Source: JAENVT01 sp031430695
GTDB lineage: Bacteria; Actinomycetota; Acidimicrobiia; Acidimicrobiales; Ilumatobacteraceae
NCBI GenBank assembly: GCA_031430695.1
Contig: JANPBZ010000121.1
Span: forward strand, 1 to 64,000
Direction of reading: 5' to 3'
DNA: 64,000 nt
The position numbers and the translations under genes were made by a program. This document shows, piece after piece, positions 7,907 through 16,564 of this stretch. How positions within the stretch are numbered: the first letter of the stretch is position 1; each line of letters opens with the position of its first letter. A model generated the notes under the pieces. That model was not told the origin of the DNA, ran no database searches, and saw only the letters and a list, made by a program, of their open reading frames with translations.

Positions 7907-10137
7907 TGGCACGACCACCGATCACCGACGACGAGCTCATCGCCCGATACGGGCCGCACCTCAACGAAGCCCCTCCTGGTGGATGGGATGCCGGTCTCCA
8001 GATCGACAAGGTCGTGAACACGCACTGCTGCTTCTGTGGTCAGCAGTGCGGCATCAAGCTCAAGGTCCATGACAACGCGGTGGTCGGGTTCGAGCCGTGG
8101 TACGACTTCCCGTTCAACGAGGGCAAGCTCTGCCCGAAGGGTGTGAAGCGCTACCTGCAGGGCGGCCATCCCGATCGGCTGCTGCACCCGATGGAACGCG
8201 ACGACACGGCACCTGGCGGGTTCCGCAACATCACGTGGGACCAGGCGCTCGATCGTGTCGTGTCCGAGATCCGACGAATCCAGGCCGAGCATGGCGACGA
8301 CGCATTCGCAATGTTGTCCGGTGTGTCGCTGACGAACGAGAAGAGCTACCTCGTCGGCAAGTTCGCCCGACTCGCGTTGCACACTGCCAACCTCGACTAC
8401 AACGGCCGGTACTGCATGGTGTCGGCCGGAACCGGGAACAAGAAGGCGCTCGGCGTCGATCGGGCACCGAACCCGTGGAGCGACATCCCGCTCGCCGACG
8501 TGGTGTGGATCGCCGGATCGAACGTCGCCGAGACGTTCCCGATCACCACGAGCTACATCTGGCGGGCCCGCGATCGTGGCGCCAAGTTGATCGTGCAGGA
8601 CCCACGCGTCGTGCCCCTCGCCCGCACGGCTGACTTGTTCCTACCGGTACGGCCTGGCACCGACTCGGCGCTGTTCGGCGCCGTACTGCACATCCTGATC
8701 AATCGCGACTGGCTCGATCACGATTTCATCGACGCGCACACCCTCAATTTCGACGAAGCGGCTGCAGCCGTCGCCGACATGACACCGACCTGGGCGGCCG
8801 GCATCACAGGCGTGCCGGCCGCTCGCATCGAGGAAGCCGCCGAGCTGTGGGGCACGTCGGCGACTGGAATGATGTTGCACGCTCGGGGCATCGAGCAGCA
8901 CACCAAGGGCGTCGACAACGTGCTCGCCGCGATCAACCTCGGGCTCGCCACCGGCAAGTTCGGCAAGCCCGGCTGCGGTGTCTCGACGATCACCGGGCAG
9001 GGCAACGGCCAAGGCGGACGCGAGCACGGGCACAAGTGCGACCAGTTGCCGGGCAACCGAGACATCACCAACCCGGAACACCGAGCCGCCGTTGCCAAGG
9101 TGTGGAACTGTGACGAGTCCGACATCCCCGGCAAGGGCCTCCCGGCCCAAGAACTGATCGAAGCAATCCACGATGGGACGATCAAGGGACTGTTGTCGAT
9201 CTGCTTCAACCCACTGGTGTCGGCGCCCGACTCCAACTTCACCCGTGAGTCGCTCGACAAGCTCGAGTTCTACGCGGTCATCGACTTCTTCCTCTCCGAA
9301 TCCGGCCACCACGCCGACATCGTGCTGCCCGGATCACTGCACGAGGAGGACGAAGGCACTGCCACATCCGGCGAGGGGCGCATCATCAAGATCAACGCCG
9401 CTGTGACCCCGCCCGGCGAGGCCCGCCGCGACTGGGAGATCCTCCTCGACATCGCCGAACGGCTGGGCAAGAGTGAGTACTTCGCCTACACGAACACCGA
9501 GGATATCTTCGACGAACTCTGCCGGGCCAGCACCGGCGGCACCGCCGACTACACCGGCGCCACGTGGCAACGCATCGAGGACGAGATGGGTCTGTTCTGG
9601 CCGATCCCTGAAGCCGGTCACCCCGGCACTCCTCGACTGTACGAAGGCGGCCGGTTCTACCACCCCGACGGCAAAGCCCGCTTCCACGCAGTGCCGTACA
9701 AGTTGTCGGCCGAGGTCGTCGATGCCGACTACCCGGTGTTGTTGACCACGGGTCGGGTCGTGTCGCAGTACCTATCCGGCACTCAGACTCGGCGCATCGC
9801 GGCACTCGTCGCCCAGTACCCGGAACCGTTGTGCGAGATGCATCCCACGCTCGCCGAACCGTTAGGCATCGCCGACGGCGACCTCGTCACGGTGACGTCT
9901 CGGCGCGGCACGATCACGCTGCCGGCGCACGTGGTCAACACCATTCGACCCGACACCGTGTTCATCCCATACCACTGGCCGGGGGAGAAGGCAGCGAACC
10001 AGCTCACCAACCGCGCGGTCGACCCGCTGTCGAAGATGCCCGAGTTCAAGGTTGCCGCCGTTCGCGTCGAACGCGCCGGCGGGCACGCCGCCACCACCGA
10101 CGCTCGCGACCTCGAACTGCACGGGGAGCGGCCATGA
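7906..10137 (+). CDS. Molybdopterin oxidoreductase catalytic subunit, Nas/Nap-clade nitrate reductase-like
   Basis: The 743-residue subunit carries an N-terminal [4Fe-4S] motif, C41-x2-C44-x3-C48-x27-C76 (HCCFCGQQC to LCPKG). Cys170 in RYCMVSA aligns with the Mo-ligand cysteine of periplasmic and assimilatory nitrate reductases. The C-terminal MGD-binding domain ends in PYHWPGEKAANQLTNRA. There is no Tat signal, so the active site is probably cytoplasmic. AGGAGG at 7891-7896 precedes ATG 7906. The genes that follow encode ferredoxin and Rieske partners. Nitrate is the likeliest substrate given the NO-defence genes; formate or another oxyanion remains possible because Nas, Nap and formate dehydrogenase share this fold. 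Confidence 0.82.
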   Translation: MARPPITDDELIARYGPHLNEAPPGGWDAGLQIDKVVNTHCCFCGQQCGIKLKVHDNAVVGFEPWYDFPFNEGKLCPKGVKRYLQGGHPDRLLHPMERDDTAPGGFRNITWDQALDRVVSEIRRIQAEHGDDAFAMLSGVSLTNEKSYLVGKFARLALHTANLDYNGRYCMVSAGTGNKKALGVDRAPNPWSDIPLADVVWIAGSNVAETFPITTSYIWRARDRGAKLIVQDPRVVPLARTADLFLPVRPGTDSALFGAVLHILINRDWLDHDFIDAHTLNFDEAAAAVADMTPTWAAGITGVPAARIEEAAELWGTSATGMMLHARGIEQHTKGVDNVLAAINLGLATGKFGKPGCGVSTITGQGNGQGGREHGHKCDQLPGNRDITNPEHRAAVAKVWNCDESDIPGKGLPAQELIEAIHDGTIKGLLSICFNPLVSAPDSNFTRESLDKLEFYAVIDFFLSESGHHADIVLPGSLHEEDEGTATSGEGRIIKINAAVTPPGEARRDWEILLDIAERLGKSEYFAYTNTEDIFDELCRASTGGTADYTGATWQRIEDEMGLFWPIPEAGHPGTPRLYEGGRFYHPDGKARFHAVPYKLSAEVVDADYPVLLTTGRVVSQYLSGTQTRRIAALVAQYPEPLCEMHPTLAEPLGIADGDLVTVTSRRGTITLPAHVVNTIRPDTVFIPYHWPGEKAANQLTNRAVDPLSKMPEFKVAAVRVERAGGHAATTDARDLELHGERP

Positions 10138-10772
10138 GCGCTGGGCACTTCGGCATCGACGATCACCCGGTGTTCGTGATCGACCAGAGCCGCTGCATCG
10201 GCTGTGAAGCCTGTGTGCAGGCCTGCGCCGAATGTGGCACGCACCGTGGACAGTCGCTGATCCACCTCGAACGCGTTGATCGTTCGACCAGCACACAGGC
10301 AGCGCCAATGGTGTGCATGCATTGTGAGGACCCGACGTGCGCGCAGGTGTGCCCCGCCGATGCGATCAAGCAGACCGAGGAAGGCATCGTCCAGTCCGCG
10401 CTCAAGCCTCGCTGCATCGGTTGCTCCAACTGCGTGCTTGCCTGCCCGTTCGGGGTACCCAAGTACGTCTCCGAATTCGACCAGATGATGAAGTGCGACA
10501 TGTGCACGGACCGCACCTCCGAAGGCCTCACGCCGATGTGCGCATCCGTGTGCCCAAGTGAAGCACTCTGGTACGGCACGATCGAGGAGTTCAACGACAC
10601 CCGCCGCGGGTCGCTGTTCCGCGACTTCATGTTCGGCCGTCAAGAGGTCCGCACCAAGGTATACACCGTCATCGACGACGCGCTCGGCGGCCCGCTCGAC
10701 GTGCTCGCAGGGGTCGCGACGACGTGGCTCGACGACCCCTTCGGCCTCGTTCAAGTGCAGGCCCCAACGTGA
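10134..10772 (+). CDS. Four-cluster ferredoxin subunit (DmsB/NrfC-like)
   Basis: A 212-residue electron-transfer subunit with four cysteine groups: CIGCEACVQAC, CMHCEDPTCAQVC, CIGCSNCVLAC and CDMCTD...CASVC. This is the four [4Fe-4S] arrangement of NarH/DmsB/NrfC proteins. It starts in an ATGA overlap with the catalytic subunit gene and overlaps the Rieske gene by 4 nt. It should wire the molybdoenzyme to the Rieske and b-haem subunits. No signal peptide is visible, matching the cytoplasmic prediction for its partner. Confidence 0.88.
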   Translation: MSAGHFGIDDHPVFVIDQSRCIGCEACVQACAECGTHRGQSLIHLERVDRSTSTQAAPMVCMHCEDPTCAQVCPADAIKQTEEGIVQSALKPRCIGCSNCVLACPFGVPKYVSEFDQMMKCDMCTDRTSEGLTPMCASVCPSEALWYGTIEEFNDTRRGSLFRDFMFGRQEVRTKVYTVIDDALGGPLDVLAGVATTWLDDPFGLVQVQAPT

Positions 10773-11278
10773 ACGACCGCAGCGATCCGGTACCCGTCGC
10801 GCCACCATGGAAGCGCGACTTCCCCTACGAAGTGCTGTCCGAGGAGGAAGTCACCCGTCGCGAGTTCGCCCGCTTCCTCGTCCTTGGCGCCGGCACCATG
10901 GCAGCGGCAAACGTTGGGCTCGCCGTGTGGACCGAGCTGCGCAGCATCAACGCCGGCGAACCACGCCCGATCATCGAACTCGCTGCCGTCGAAATCGGCG
11001 GCACCTTCTTGTTCCACTACCCAGGTGACGACGACCCGGCGATCCTCGTCCGTCTCACCGACACCGAGGCCGTCGCGTTCAGTCAGAAATGTACCCACCT
11101 CGGCTGTGTCGTCTACTACGAGCCCGACGCCCAGCGCTGGCACTGCCCGTGCCACGGAGGCAACTTCGAAGCGAGTACCGGTGCGGTCATCTCCGGCCCA
11201 CCCACCCGACCACTCGGCCGCATCGACCTCGAAGTCCGCGACGACGGCATGATCTGGGCGCTCGGGCGCCAGACATGA
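10769..11278 (+). CDS. Rieske [2Fe-2S] protein with Tat-type anchor
   Basis: A 169-residue protein with both Rieske boxes intact: C108-T-H110-L-G-C113 and C126-P-C128-H129-G. Residues 29-37 (TRREFARFL) followed by a hydrophobic stretch form a twin-arginine-type signal anchor, as in bc1 and QcrA Rieske proteins. That would place the cluster outside the membrane, while the molybdoenzyme appears cytoplasmic. The electron path therefore has to cross the membrane through the b-haem subunit, or the anchor is not translocated. Start and stop overlap both neighbours by 4 nt. Confidence 0.88.
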   Translation: MNDRSDPVPVAPPWKRDFPYEVLSEEEVTRREFARFLVLGAGTMAAANVGLAVWTELRSINAGEPRPIIELAAVEIGGTFLFHYPGDDDPAILVRLTDTEAVAFSQKCTHLGCVVYYEPDAQRWHCPCHGGNFEASTGAVISGPPTRPLGRIDLEVRDDGMIWALGRQT

Positions 11279-11478
11279 GGACCTCCGCCCGCGGGCGTCG
11301 CACTTCGTCTGCCGTTGCGCTCTACGTGATCATCCTCGTCGCGTTCCAAGTGTTCCTGATCACCGTTGCTGTCGAAGCGTTCCAGACCGACGCCGAGTCA
11401 CTCGCCTGGGCGACCGCTGGAGTCTCTGTCGCCCTCTTCGCCGCCGCCGCGGCCTTCCTGCGCTACTTACGACCGTGA
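11275..11478 (+). CDS. Small two-span membrane protein of the molybdoenzyme cluster
   Basis: A 67-residue protein starting in an ATGA overlap with the Rieske gene and ending in a 4-nt overlap with the channel gene. It has two hydrophobic spans (ALYVIILVAFQVFLITVAVE and WATAGVSVALFAAAAAFL) and a basic N terminus. I do not recognise a family. Its strict embedding between overlapping genes suggests an assembly or accessory subunit of the redox complex. Confidence 0.65.
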   Translation: MRTSARGRRTSSAVALYVIILVAFQVFLITVAVEAFQTDAESLAWATAGVSVALFAAAAAFLRYLRP

Positions 11479-12554
11479 CCGCCGGCCCCGCGACCCGGCC
11501 CGAATCACGGCCCCGCGCCAACCCGGTCGCGACGCTCTTCCCCGGCTACTTCGCGCTGGTGATGGCAACCGGGATCGTCGCTATTGCCGCGGTCCAACAA
11601 GAGATCGTCTGGCTCGCCGAAAGCCTCTACGTCGTCGCCGCAGTTGCGTACGTTGTGCTCGTCGTGCTGATCGTGATCCGGCTCTTCGTGTTCACCACGC
11701 AATTCATCGCCGACCTGACCAGCCATGCGAAAGGATTCGCGTTCCTCACCATCGTCGCCGGGACCAACGTCCTCGGCAGCGCCTCGGCGCTGATCCATGG
11801 CTGGTGGACCCTGGCCGAGATCCTGTGGTGGTGCAGCCTGCCGATGTACGTGCTTCTCGTGTACTCGACTCTGGTCGCCGACGTGCTGCGCCACGACAAG
11901 CCGGGCCTGGGTGCCGGCATCAACGGCTCGTGGTTCCTGCTCACCGTTTCCACCGAGTCGATCGCTGTGCTCGGCGCACTGCTGCTCGGTCACGACCCGA
12001 ACGATCTCCTCGCCTTCGCCTGCATCGCCGCGTTCTGCCTCGGCCTCGTGCTCTACCTGATCGTCATGACCATGGTCTTCCTGCGCTGGACTTTCCAACC
12101 GCTCGAACCTACTGAGGCTGACCCGCCGGCATGGATCGCCGCCGGTGCGGTAGCGATCACCGTCCTCGCCGGCTCCAACCTCCTTGCAACCCGCACCGTG
12201 TCACCCCGCGTCGACCGGCTCGCACCACTCATCGAAGGTCTCGTGACACTGGCATGGGCCACCGCCACCTTCTGGTTCCCCCTCATGATTGCGATCGGCG
12301 TCTGGCGCCACATCGTCCGCAAGATTCCGCTCCGCTACCACCCGTCCTACTGGGCGTTGGTCTTCCCCTTGGGCATGTATGGCGTGTCGACGTTCAAGAT
12401 GCGCACCGTCGTGGAGCTCGACGCACTCGAGTGGGCCCCCAAGATCACATTCGCTGTCGCGCTGGCCGCATGGACCGCGGCCTTCGCCGGCTTGCTCGTC
12501 CAAGGATCTCGCGCTGCACTGCGATGGCGCACGCCTGAGCCCGTCGACACGTAG
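11475..12554 (+). CDS. TDT/SLAC1-family anion channel or transporter (TehA-like)
   Basis: A 359-residue protein with about ten membrane spans and the family start LFPGYFALVMATGIVA. TDT proteins include TehA, malate exporters and plant SLAC1 channels, some of which conduct nitrate and chloride. The gene begins in a GTGA overlap with the preceding membrane protein and closes the run. In this place one would expect a nitrate/nitrite transporter such as NarK, so anion exchange for the reductase is an attractive inference. Dicarboxylate or sulfite transport is the alternative. Confidence 0.8.
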   Translation: MTAGPATRPESRPRANPVATLFPGYFALVMATGIVAIAAVQQEIVWLAESLYVVAAVAYVVLVVLIVIRLFVFTTQFIADLTSHAKGFAFLTIVAGTNVLGSASALIHGWWTLAEILWWCSLPMYVLLVYSTLVADVLRHDKPGLGAGINGSWFLLTVSTESIAVLGALLLGHDPNDLLAFACIAAFCLGLVLYLIVMTMVFLRWTFQPLEPTEADPPAWIAAGAVAITVLAGSNLLATRTVSPRVDRLAPLIEGLVTLAWATATFWFPLMIAIGVWRHIVRKIPLRYHPSYWALVFPLGMYGVSTFKMRTVVELDALEWAPKITFAVALAAWTAAFAGLLVQGSRAALRWRTPEPVDT

Positions 12555-12559
12555 CCGGG

Positions 12560-13079
12560 TCAGTCTTCGTCGCAGCTCGGCGGATCGTTGATGTCGCACC
12601 ACACGGACTCGGCGCCGCTGTGGCCGGCGAGGACGACCGTGGTGACGGACCCGGCCGAAGCAGCGAGCAGGAGCACTGTCATGCCGACGGTGCCCATCGA
12701 GGCAGCGACAGCGTGGCGCCATCCGTGTTGCGGCGGCGTTCGATGAACCAGGGGATCAGGATGAACGCAGCCAGGATGACGAAGAAGATGATGGCGAACA
12801 CCTGAGCGGTCTCGCCTGCTTCGGCGTGATCTTCCCATCGGGCCTCGGCGGCGCCGCCTTGTGTGGCGGTGATCTGTTCTTCGAAGCTCTCCCCGGCGCT
12901 CGCGGCGAGGATCGCTCCGACCGTGCCGACGAACCCGAGAACGAGAAACGCCCATCGATAGCGCTGGTTCCAGGACGGTTTGATGACCATGATCACCACC
13001 CGATCGCGACAAGCGGGAGGAGCACCGCTGGGATGTGAACGAGGAGTGGGTGGGCGGGTATTCCGAAGAAGGATCGCAT
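12560..13079 (-). pseudogene. DUF2231-family membrane protein, interrupted by two frameshifts
   Basis: Reading leftward from ATG 13079, the protein starts MRSFFGIPAHPLLVHIPAV, the DUF2231 hallmark, but hits a TGA after VAIGW at about 13004. The family reading continues one frame over (IMVIKPSWNQRYRWAFLVLG, then the last-but-one span), ending near 12713. It resumes in a third frame (MGTVGMTVLLLAASAGSV) to the stop at 12560. Both breaks are consistent with single-base losses. The interrupted protein would have about four spans. Either the gene is decaying or the sequence carries two indel errors. Confidence 0.75.
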
Positions 13080-13131
13080 CGATGCAGCGTGCACGCGGCC
13101 GATCAGAGCCTTCCAGGGGACAAGGTCCCCG

Positions 13132-13743
13132 TCAGTGCAGTTGGTCGTCGAAATCGATGCGCATCACGACCCTGCGGACGCTAGATCGGCTGACCTCGCT
13201 GAACCCGGCGGCGGCGAAGACACTGCGGCTACCGACGTGAAGCTCTCCCCAGGTGATGTCCTGGCCGGGCGTGGTGATCATCGGGTAGCCCTCGAGGGCG
13301 CAGGCGCCGCGCTGACGGGCGAAGTCGACGGATGCGCGGGCGAGCGCCCGACTGACGCCGCGGCGCCGGAACCCCGTGCGGGTGACGAAACAGGTCACCG
13401 CCCAGACGCCGTCGTCGGTCTTGTCCTCCGACCGTCCTACCCATGGCACGCGGGTCAGCAGCAGGCGAAGGTAGGCGGTGCGCGGCTCGACCGCGCACCA
13501 GCCGGCGGGCTCGCCGTCGAGGTAGGCGATGAGGCCGCTCGTCGTGTCCGACTCCGGGTGCCCGCAGTCGGTCTGCTGGCGGAGCCGGAAGGCGCGTTCT
13601 TCGACTGGGACCGAGCGCCACTCCATGTCCCGAATCTTCTAGTGCTGGCACTGGCATCTGGACGTGTCCCCACGCGTGCCGAACACAGCCTGCAGATCCT
13701 CCCAGCTCGCCTCATTGGCGGGCACGACTCTGATTTCGGGCAT
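13132..13743 (-). pseudogene. GNAT-family acetyltransferase with an internal amber codon
   Basis: The C-terminal 164 residues (from ATG 13626) form a GNAT domain with the acetyl-CoA loop TGFRRRGVSRALARA. Upstream in the same frame, from ATG 13743, lies a matching N terminus: MPEIRVVPANEASWEDLQAV, then a Cys-rich CQCQ before the stop. The two halves are separated only by TAG at 13639-13641 (codon 35), where I infer homologues have an aromatic residue. Options are a recent nonsense mutation, readthrough, a sequence error, or an internally restarted shorter protein from 13626. Confidence 0.65.
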
Positions 13744-13820
13744 GGTCGAGGTGCTGGCCATGCGGGCAACTGTAAGGCGCCCCCGGCCTTGGCACTTGTC
13801 TGTCGATGCGAGGGCTGAAT

Positions 13821-13846
13821 GTTTGCATTTCGCGGTTCGGGGGTAC
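13821..13846 (+). promoter_or_regulatory. SigB/SigF-type promoter for the GGDEF-EAL gene
   Basis: GTTTGC (13821-13826), a 14-nt spacer, then GGGTAC (13841-13846). This matches the actinobacterial SigB/SigF pattern shared by several other promoters in the window. Transcription would start near 13853 and run into the MASE1-GGDEF-EAL gene. Confidence 0.6.
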
Positions 13847-13975
13847 AGAGCCTGAGAAACGAGGTGCGGGTGTCTGTGGTGATGGCGCGACGACTGATGC
13901 TTGACGACGCTCCAGCGACCCTGTCGGAACGCACGATTCCTGATGATGTGGCTGTGTCAAGGACCACGTGACGGC

Positions 13976-16564
13976 GTGACCGAGTCTCGACGTCCAGTTG
14001 GATTTTGGCCCGGTATCGGGCTGTTTGCTGTGGCGGTGTTCGGACTCAGCTATGTGGCGGTCGTCTTGGCCCCGGAACGGCTGGCAACGGCGGTGTGGTG
14101 GCCGGCGGCTGGGTTGTCGGTGGCTGTCGTTGCCAAGCATTGGCGGTATCGCAGGTGGCTGGTCGGCGTCGTGGTCGTGGCCTCAGGCGCCGCGAACATT
14201 CTCGGCGACCGGGGCGTCGGCCTCTCGATGTGCTTTGCGGTCTCGAACGGGCTCGAGGCTGCGGTCGCCGGGCGGATACTGACTCGCCGGTCGGGCCGAC
14301 CCCAGTTGCGCGTGTTGGAAGATGTGTGGCGATTGATTGCTGCAGCTGCGGCGGGTGCGGTTGTCATCGCTACCGGCGCAGCGACGGCGGTGGTGGCACT
14401 CGGGGACGGCAGCTTCCTGTCCGTCTGGCGGTTGGTCGCGGCCTCGCACGGTGCCGCAGTGCTGGTCATTGCGCCATTGTCGATGGCTGTCGATGCTCAC
14501 CCGATCGGCAACCTCGCCGAACGTGTGGGTCAGTGGGCGGTCACGTTGGCCATGCTGTTCGTCGTGTTCGCGCCAGTTGGCTCGGTGCCGCTGCCTTTCA
14601 TGGTCTTGCCCGCAGCGGTATGGGGCGCTCTCCGATTTGGTGCACGAACAGCGACGTTGCAGCTTTTCGTTCTTTCGGTGGTCGCCGTGCTGTTCACCTC
14701 TGACGGGCGCGGACCGTTCCATACCGTCGGCGGGGTCATACACAGCCCCAACACGACCGGCGCGTTGACCCAGTTGTTCCTGATCTCGTCAGCACTGCTG
14801 CTCCTCCCGCTTGCCGTCGTGGTTGCGCAACGCGCCGCCGCGCTGAAGGAGATTTCGTCAAGAGAAGACATGTTCCGGCAGGGCTTCACGCAATCACTGC
14901 TGGGCATGATGCTGTTACGGCGAGTGGGCGGAACCCTCCGTGTCGCCGAGTTCAACGATCGAGCTGTCGCGATGTTTGGCACGACTGCTGAGCAACTGAT
15001 CGACGGCGACTGGTTGGACATTGTTCGGGACGGCGTCGTCGGCGACGGGCCTGAACCCGGCAAGTCATGGCGCGGCGAAGTCCGCCTCAACGTGCACCAC
15101 GCGACCCGTTGGCTGGATGTCGCTGTGTCACCGATGATGTCGTTGGCGAATACGGACATGTTCACGGTGCAACTTGTCGATGTCACTCATCGCCACGAAT
15201 TGGAGGCCTCCCTGTCCGTTCGCGCCTCGTCGGACAGTTTGACCGGCCTGGCCAATCGCGCCTACTTCCTGGAGCGGCTCGCCGAGCGGCTCGCCGCCGC
15301 CGATAGCGCGAGCTTTGTTGCGCTGCTGTTCTTGGACCTCGACGACTTCAAGGACATCAACGACTCAGCGGGCCACTTGACCGGCGACGAGGTGCTCGTG
15401 GAGGTCGCGATTCGTTTGGCGACGATCATCCGCCCCGGCGACGTGCTGGCTCGTTTCGGTGGGGACGAGTTCGTCGTGCTGTGTGACGCGTTGACATGTG
15501 CTGCGCAGGCGGAAGCGATCGCGTCTCGCCTGATCGAAGCCGTCGGTCACTCGGTGGAGGTGTGTGGCATCAGCTACCCGGTAGGACTGAGCATCGGTAT
15601 CGCGCTCAGTGCACCGGGCAGCAAGATCGACGACTTGATGAGCAACGCGGACACTGCGATGTACGCATCGAAGGTGGCCGGCAAGAACAGGATGACGACG
15701 TTCTCCGAAGAACACCGAGCGCACGCCATCCGCACCGTTCGGCTGCAATCTGAACTCCGCCGAGCGCTCGAACTGAACGAGTTCGTGCTGTATGTACAAC
15801 CGATCGTCGACCTCGCCAACGACGCAATAGTCGGTGGCGAGGCGCTGGTCCGCTGGCAGCATCCAACGCAGGGCCTTCTCTACCCCGACGAATGGCTCGA
15901 CGTCGCCGAGGCGACCGGACTGATGCCGGCGCTCGGAGGATGGGTGCTCGACACCGCATGTCACATTGCAGCTGACTGGCCGTCTGTCGATGCCGGGAGC
16001 GTTCCTCGGCGAATCCACGTCAATGTGTCGGCTCGCCAACTGGACAGCGGCAACTTTGGAGAGACCATCGAGCAGGCCCTGCGCGCAGCACACTTGAGGC
16101 CCGATCGGCTGACGATCGAGTTCACCGAAACACATCTCGCCCGAATCCGTCCGGAGTTGCTCGACGATCTGAGGCTCCTGAGCACGACCGGAGTTGGCCT
16201 CGCCGCCGATGACTTCGGCACCGGGTACAGCCCGCTGACCAAGATCACGGAACTGCCCCTCGACATGGTCAAGATCGACAAGCAGTTTGTCGCGGGGATG
16301 CTCCACGACCGGCCCAGCATGGCCGTCGTGCAAGCACTCGTCGGCCTCGGCAAAGCACTGTCGCTGGATGTCGTCGCCGAAGGAGTGGAAACCAGCGAGC
16401 AGGCCGAGGCGCTCCGACGGGTCGGGTGCCCGAGCGGACAGGGTTACCTGTGGAGCCCGGCCGTTCCACCCCATCGCTTCTTGGAGCTCCTCGCCGCACA
16501 GCGTGTACCTGCGTCGGACGCGGATCGGCGTGGTCGTCTTAGAGAGGGCGCTTGGCGGCCTTGA
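13976..16564 (+). CDS. MASE1-PAS-GGDEF-EAL cyclic-di-GMP signalling protein
   Basis: An 862-residue protein (from GTG 13976, with AAGGA at 13959-13963; ATG 13901 is an upstream alternative). The N-terminal third has about eight membrane spans with the MASE1-like WWPAAGLSVAVV. A PAS-like segment follows (about 300-420). The GGDEF domain has an intact GGDEF at about 495-499, and the EAL domain has EALVRW at about 622 and DDFGTGYSPL. Both the cyclase and the phosphodiesterase signatures are therefore present. The SigB-like promoter upstream links c-di-GMP output to general stress. The 3' end overlaps arsM by 26 nt convergently. Confidence 0.9.
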   Translation: MTESRRPVGFWPGIGLFAVAVFGLSYVAVVLAPERLATAVWWPAAGLSVAVVAKHWRYRRWLVGVVVVASGAANILGDRGVGLSMCFAVSNGLEAAVAGRILTRRSGRPQLRVLEDVWRLIAAAAAGAVVIATGAATAVVALGDGSFLSVWRLVAASHGAAVLVIAPLSMAVDAHPIGNLAERVGQWAVTLAMLFVVFAPVGSVPLPFMVLPAAVWGALRFGARTATLQLFVLSVVAVLFTSDGRGPFHTVGGVIHSPNTTGALTQLFLISSALLLLPLAVVVAQRAAALKEISSREDMFRQGFTQSLLGMMLLRRVGGTLRVAEFNDRAVAMFGTTAEQLIDGDWLDIVRDGVVGDGPEPGKSWRGEVRLNVHHATRWLDVAVSPMMSLANTDMFTVQLVDVTHRHELEASLSVRASSDSLTGLANRAYFLERLAERLAAADSASFVALLFLDLDDFKDINDSAGHLTGDEVLVEVAIRLATIIRPGDVLARFGGDEFVVLCDALTCAAQAEAIASRLIEAVGHSVEVCGISYPVGLSIGIALSAPGSKIDDLMSNADTAMYASKVAGKNRMTTFSEEHRAHAIRTVRLQSELRRALELNEFVLYVQPIVDLANDAIVGGEALVRWQHPTQGLLYPDEWLDVAEATGLMPALGGWVLDTACHIAADWPSVDAGSVPRRIHVNVSARQLDSGNFGETIEQALRAAHLRPDRLTIEFTETHLARIRPELLDDLRLLSTTGVGLAADDFGTGYSPLTKITELPLDMVKIDKQFVAGMLHDRPSMAVVQALVGLGKALSLDVVAEGVETSEQAEALRRVGCPSGQGYLWSPAVPPHRFLELLAAQRVPASDADRRGRLREGAWRP

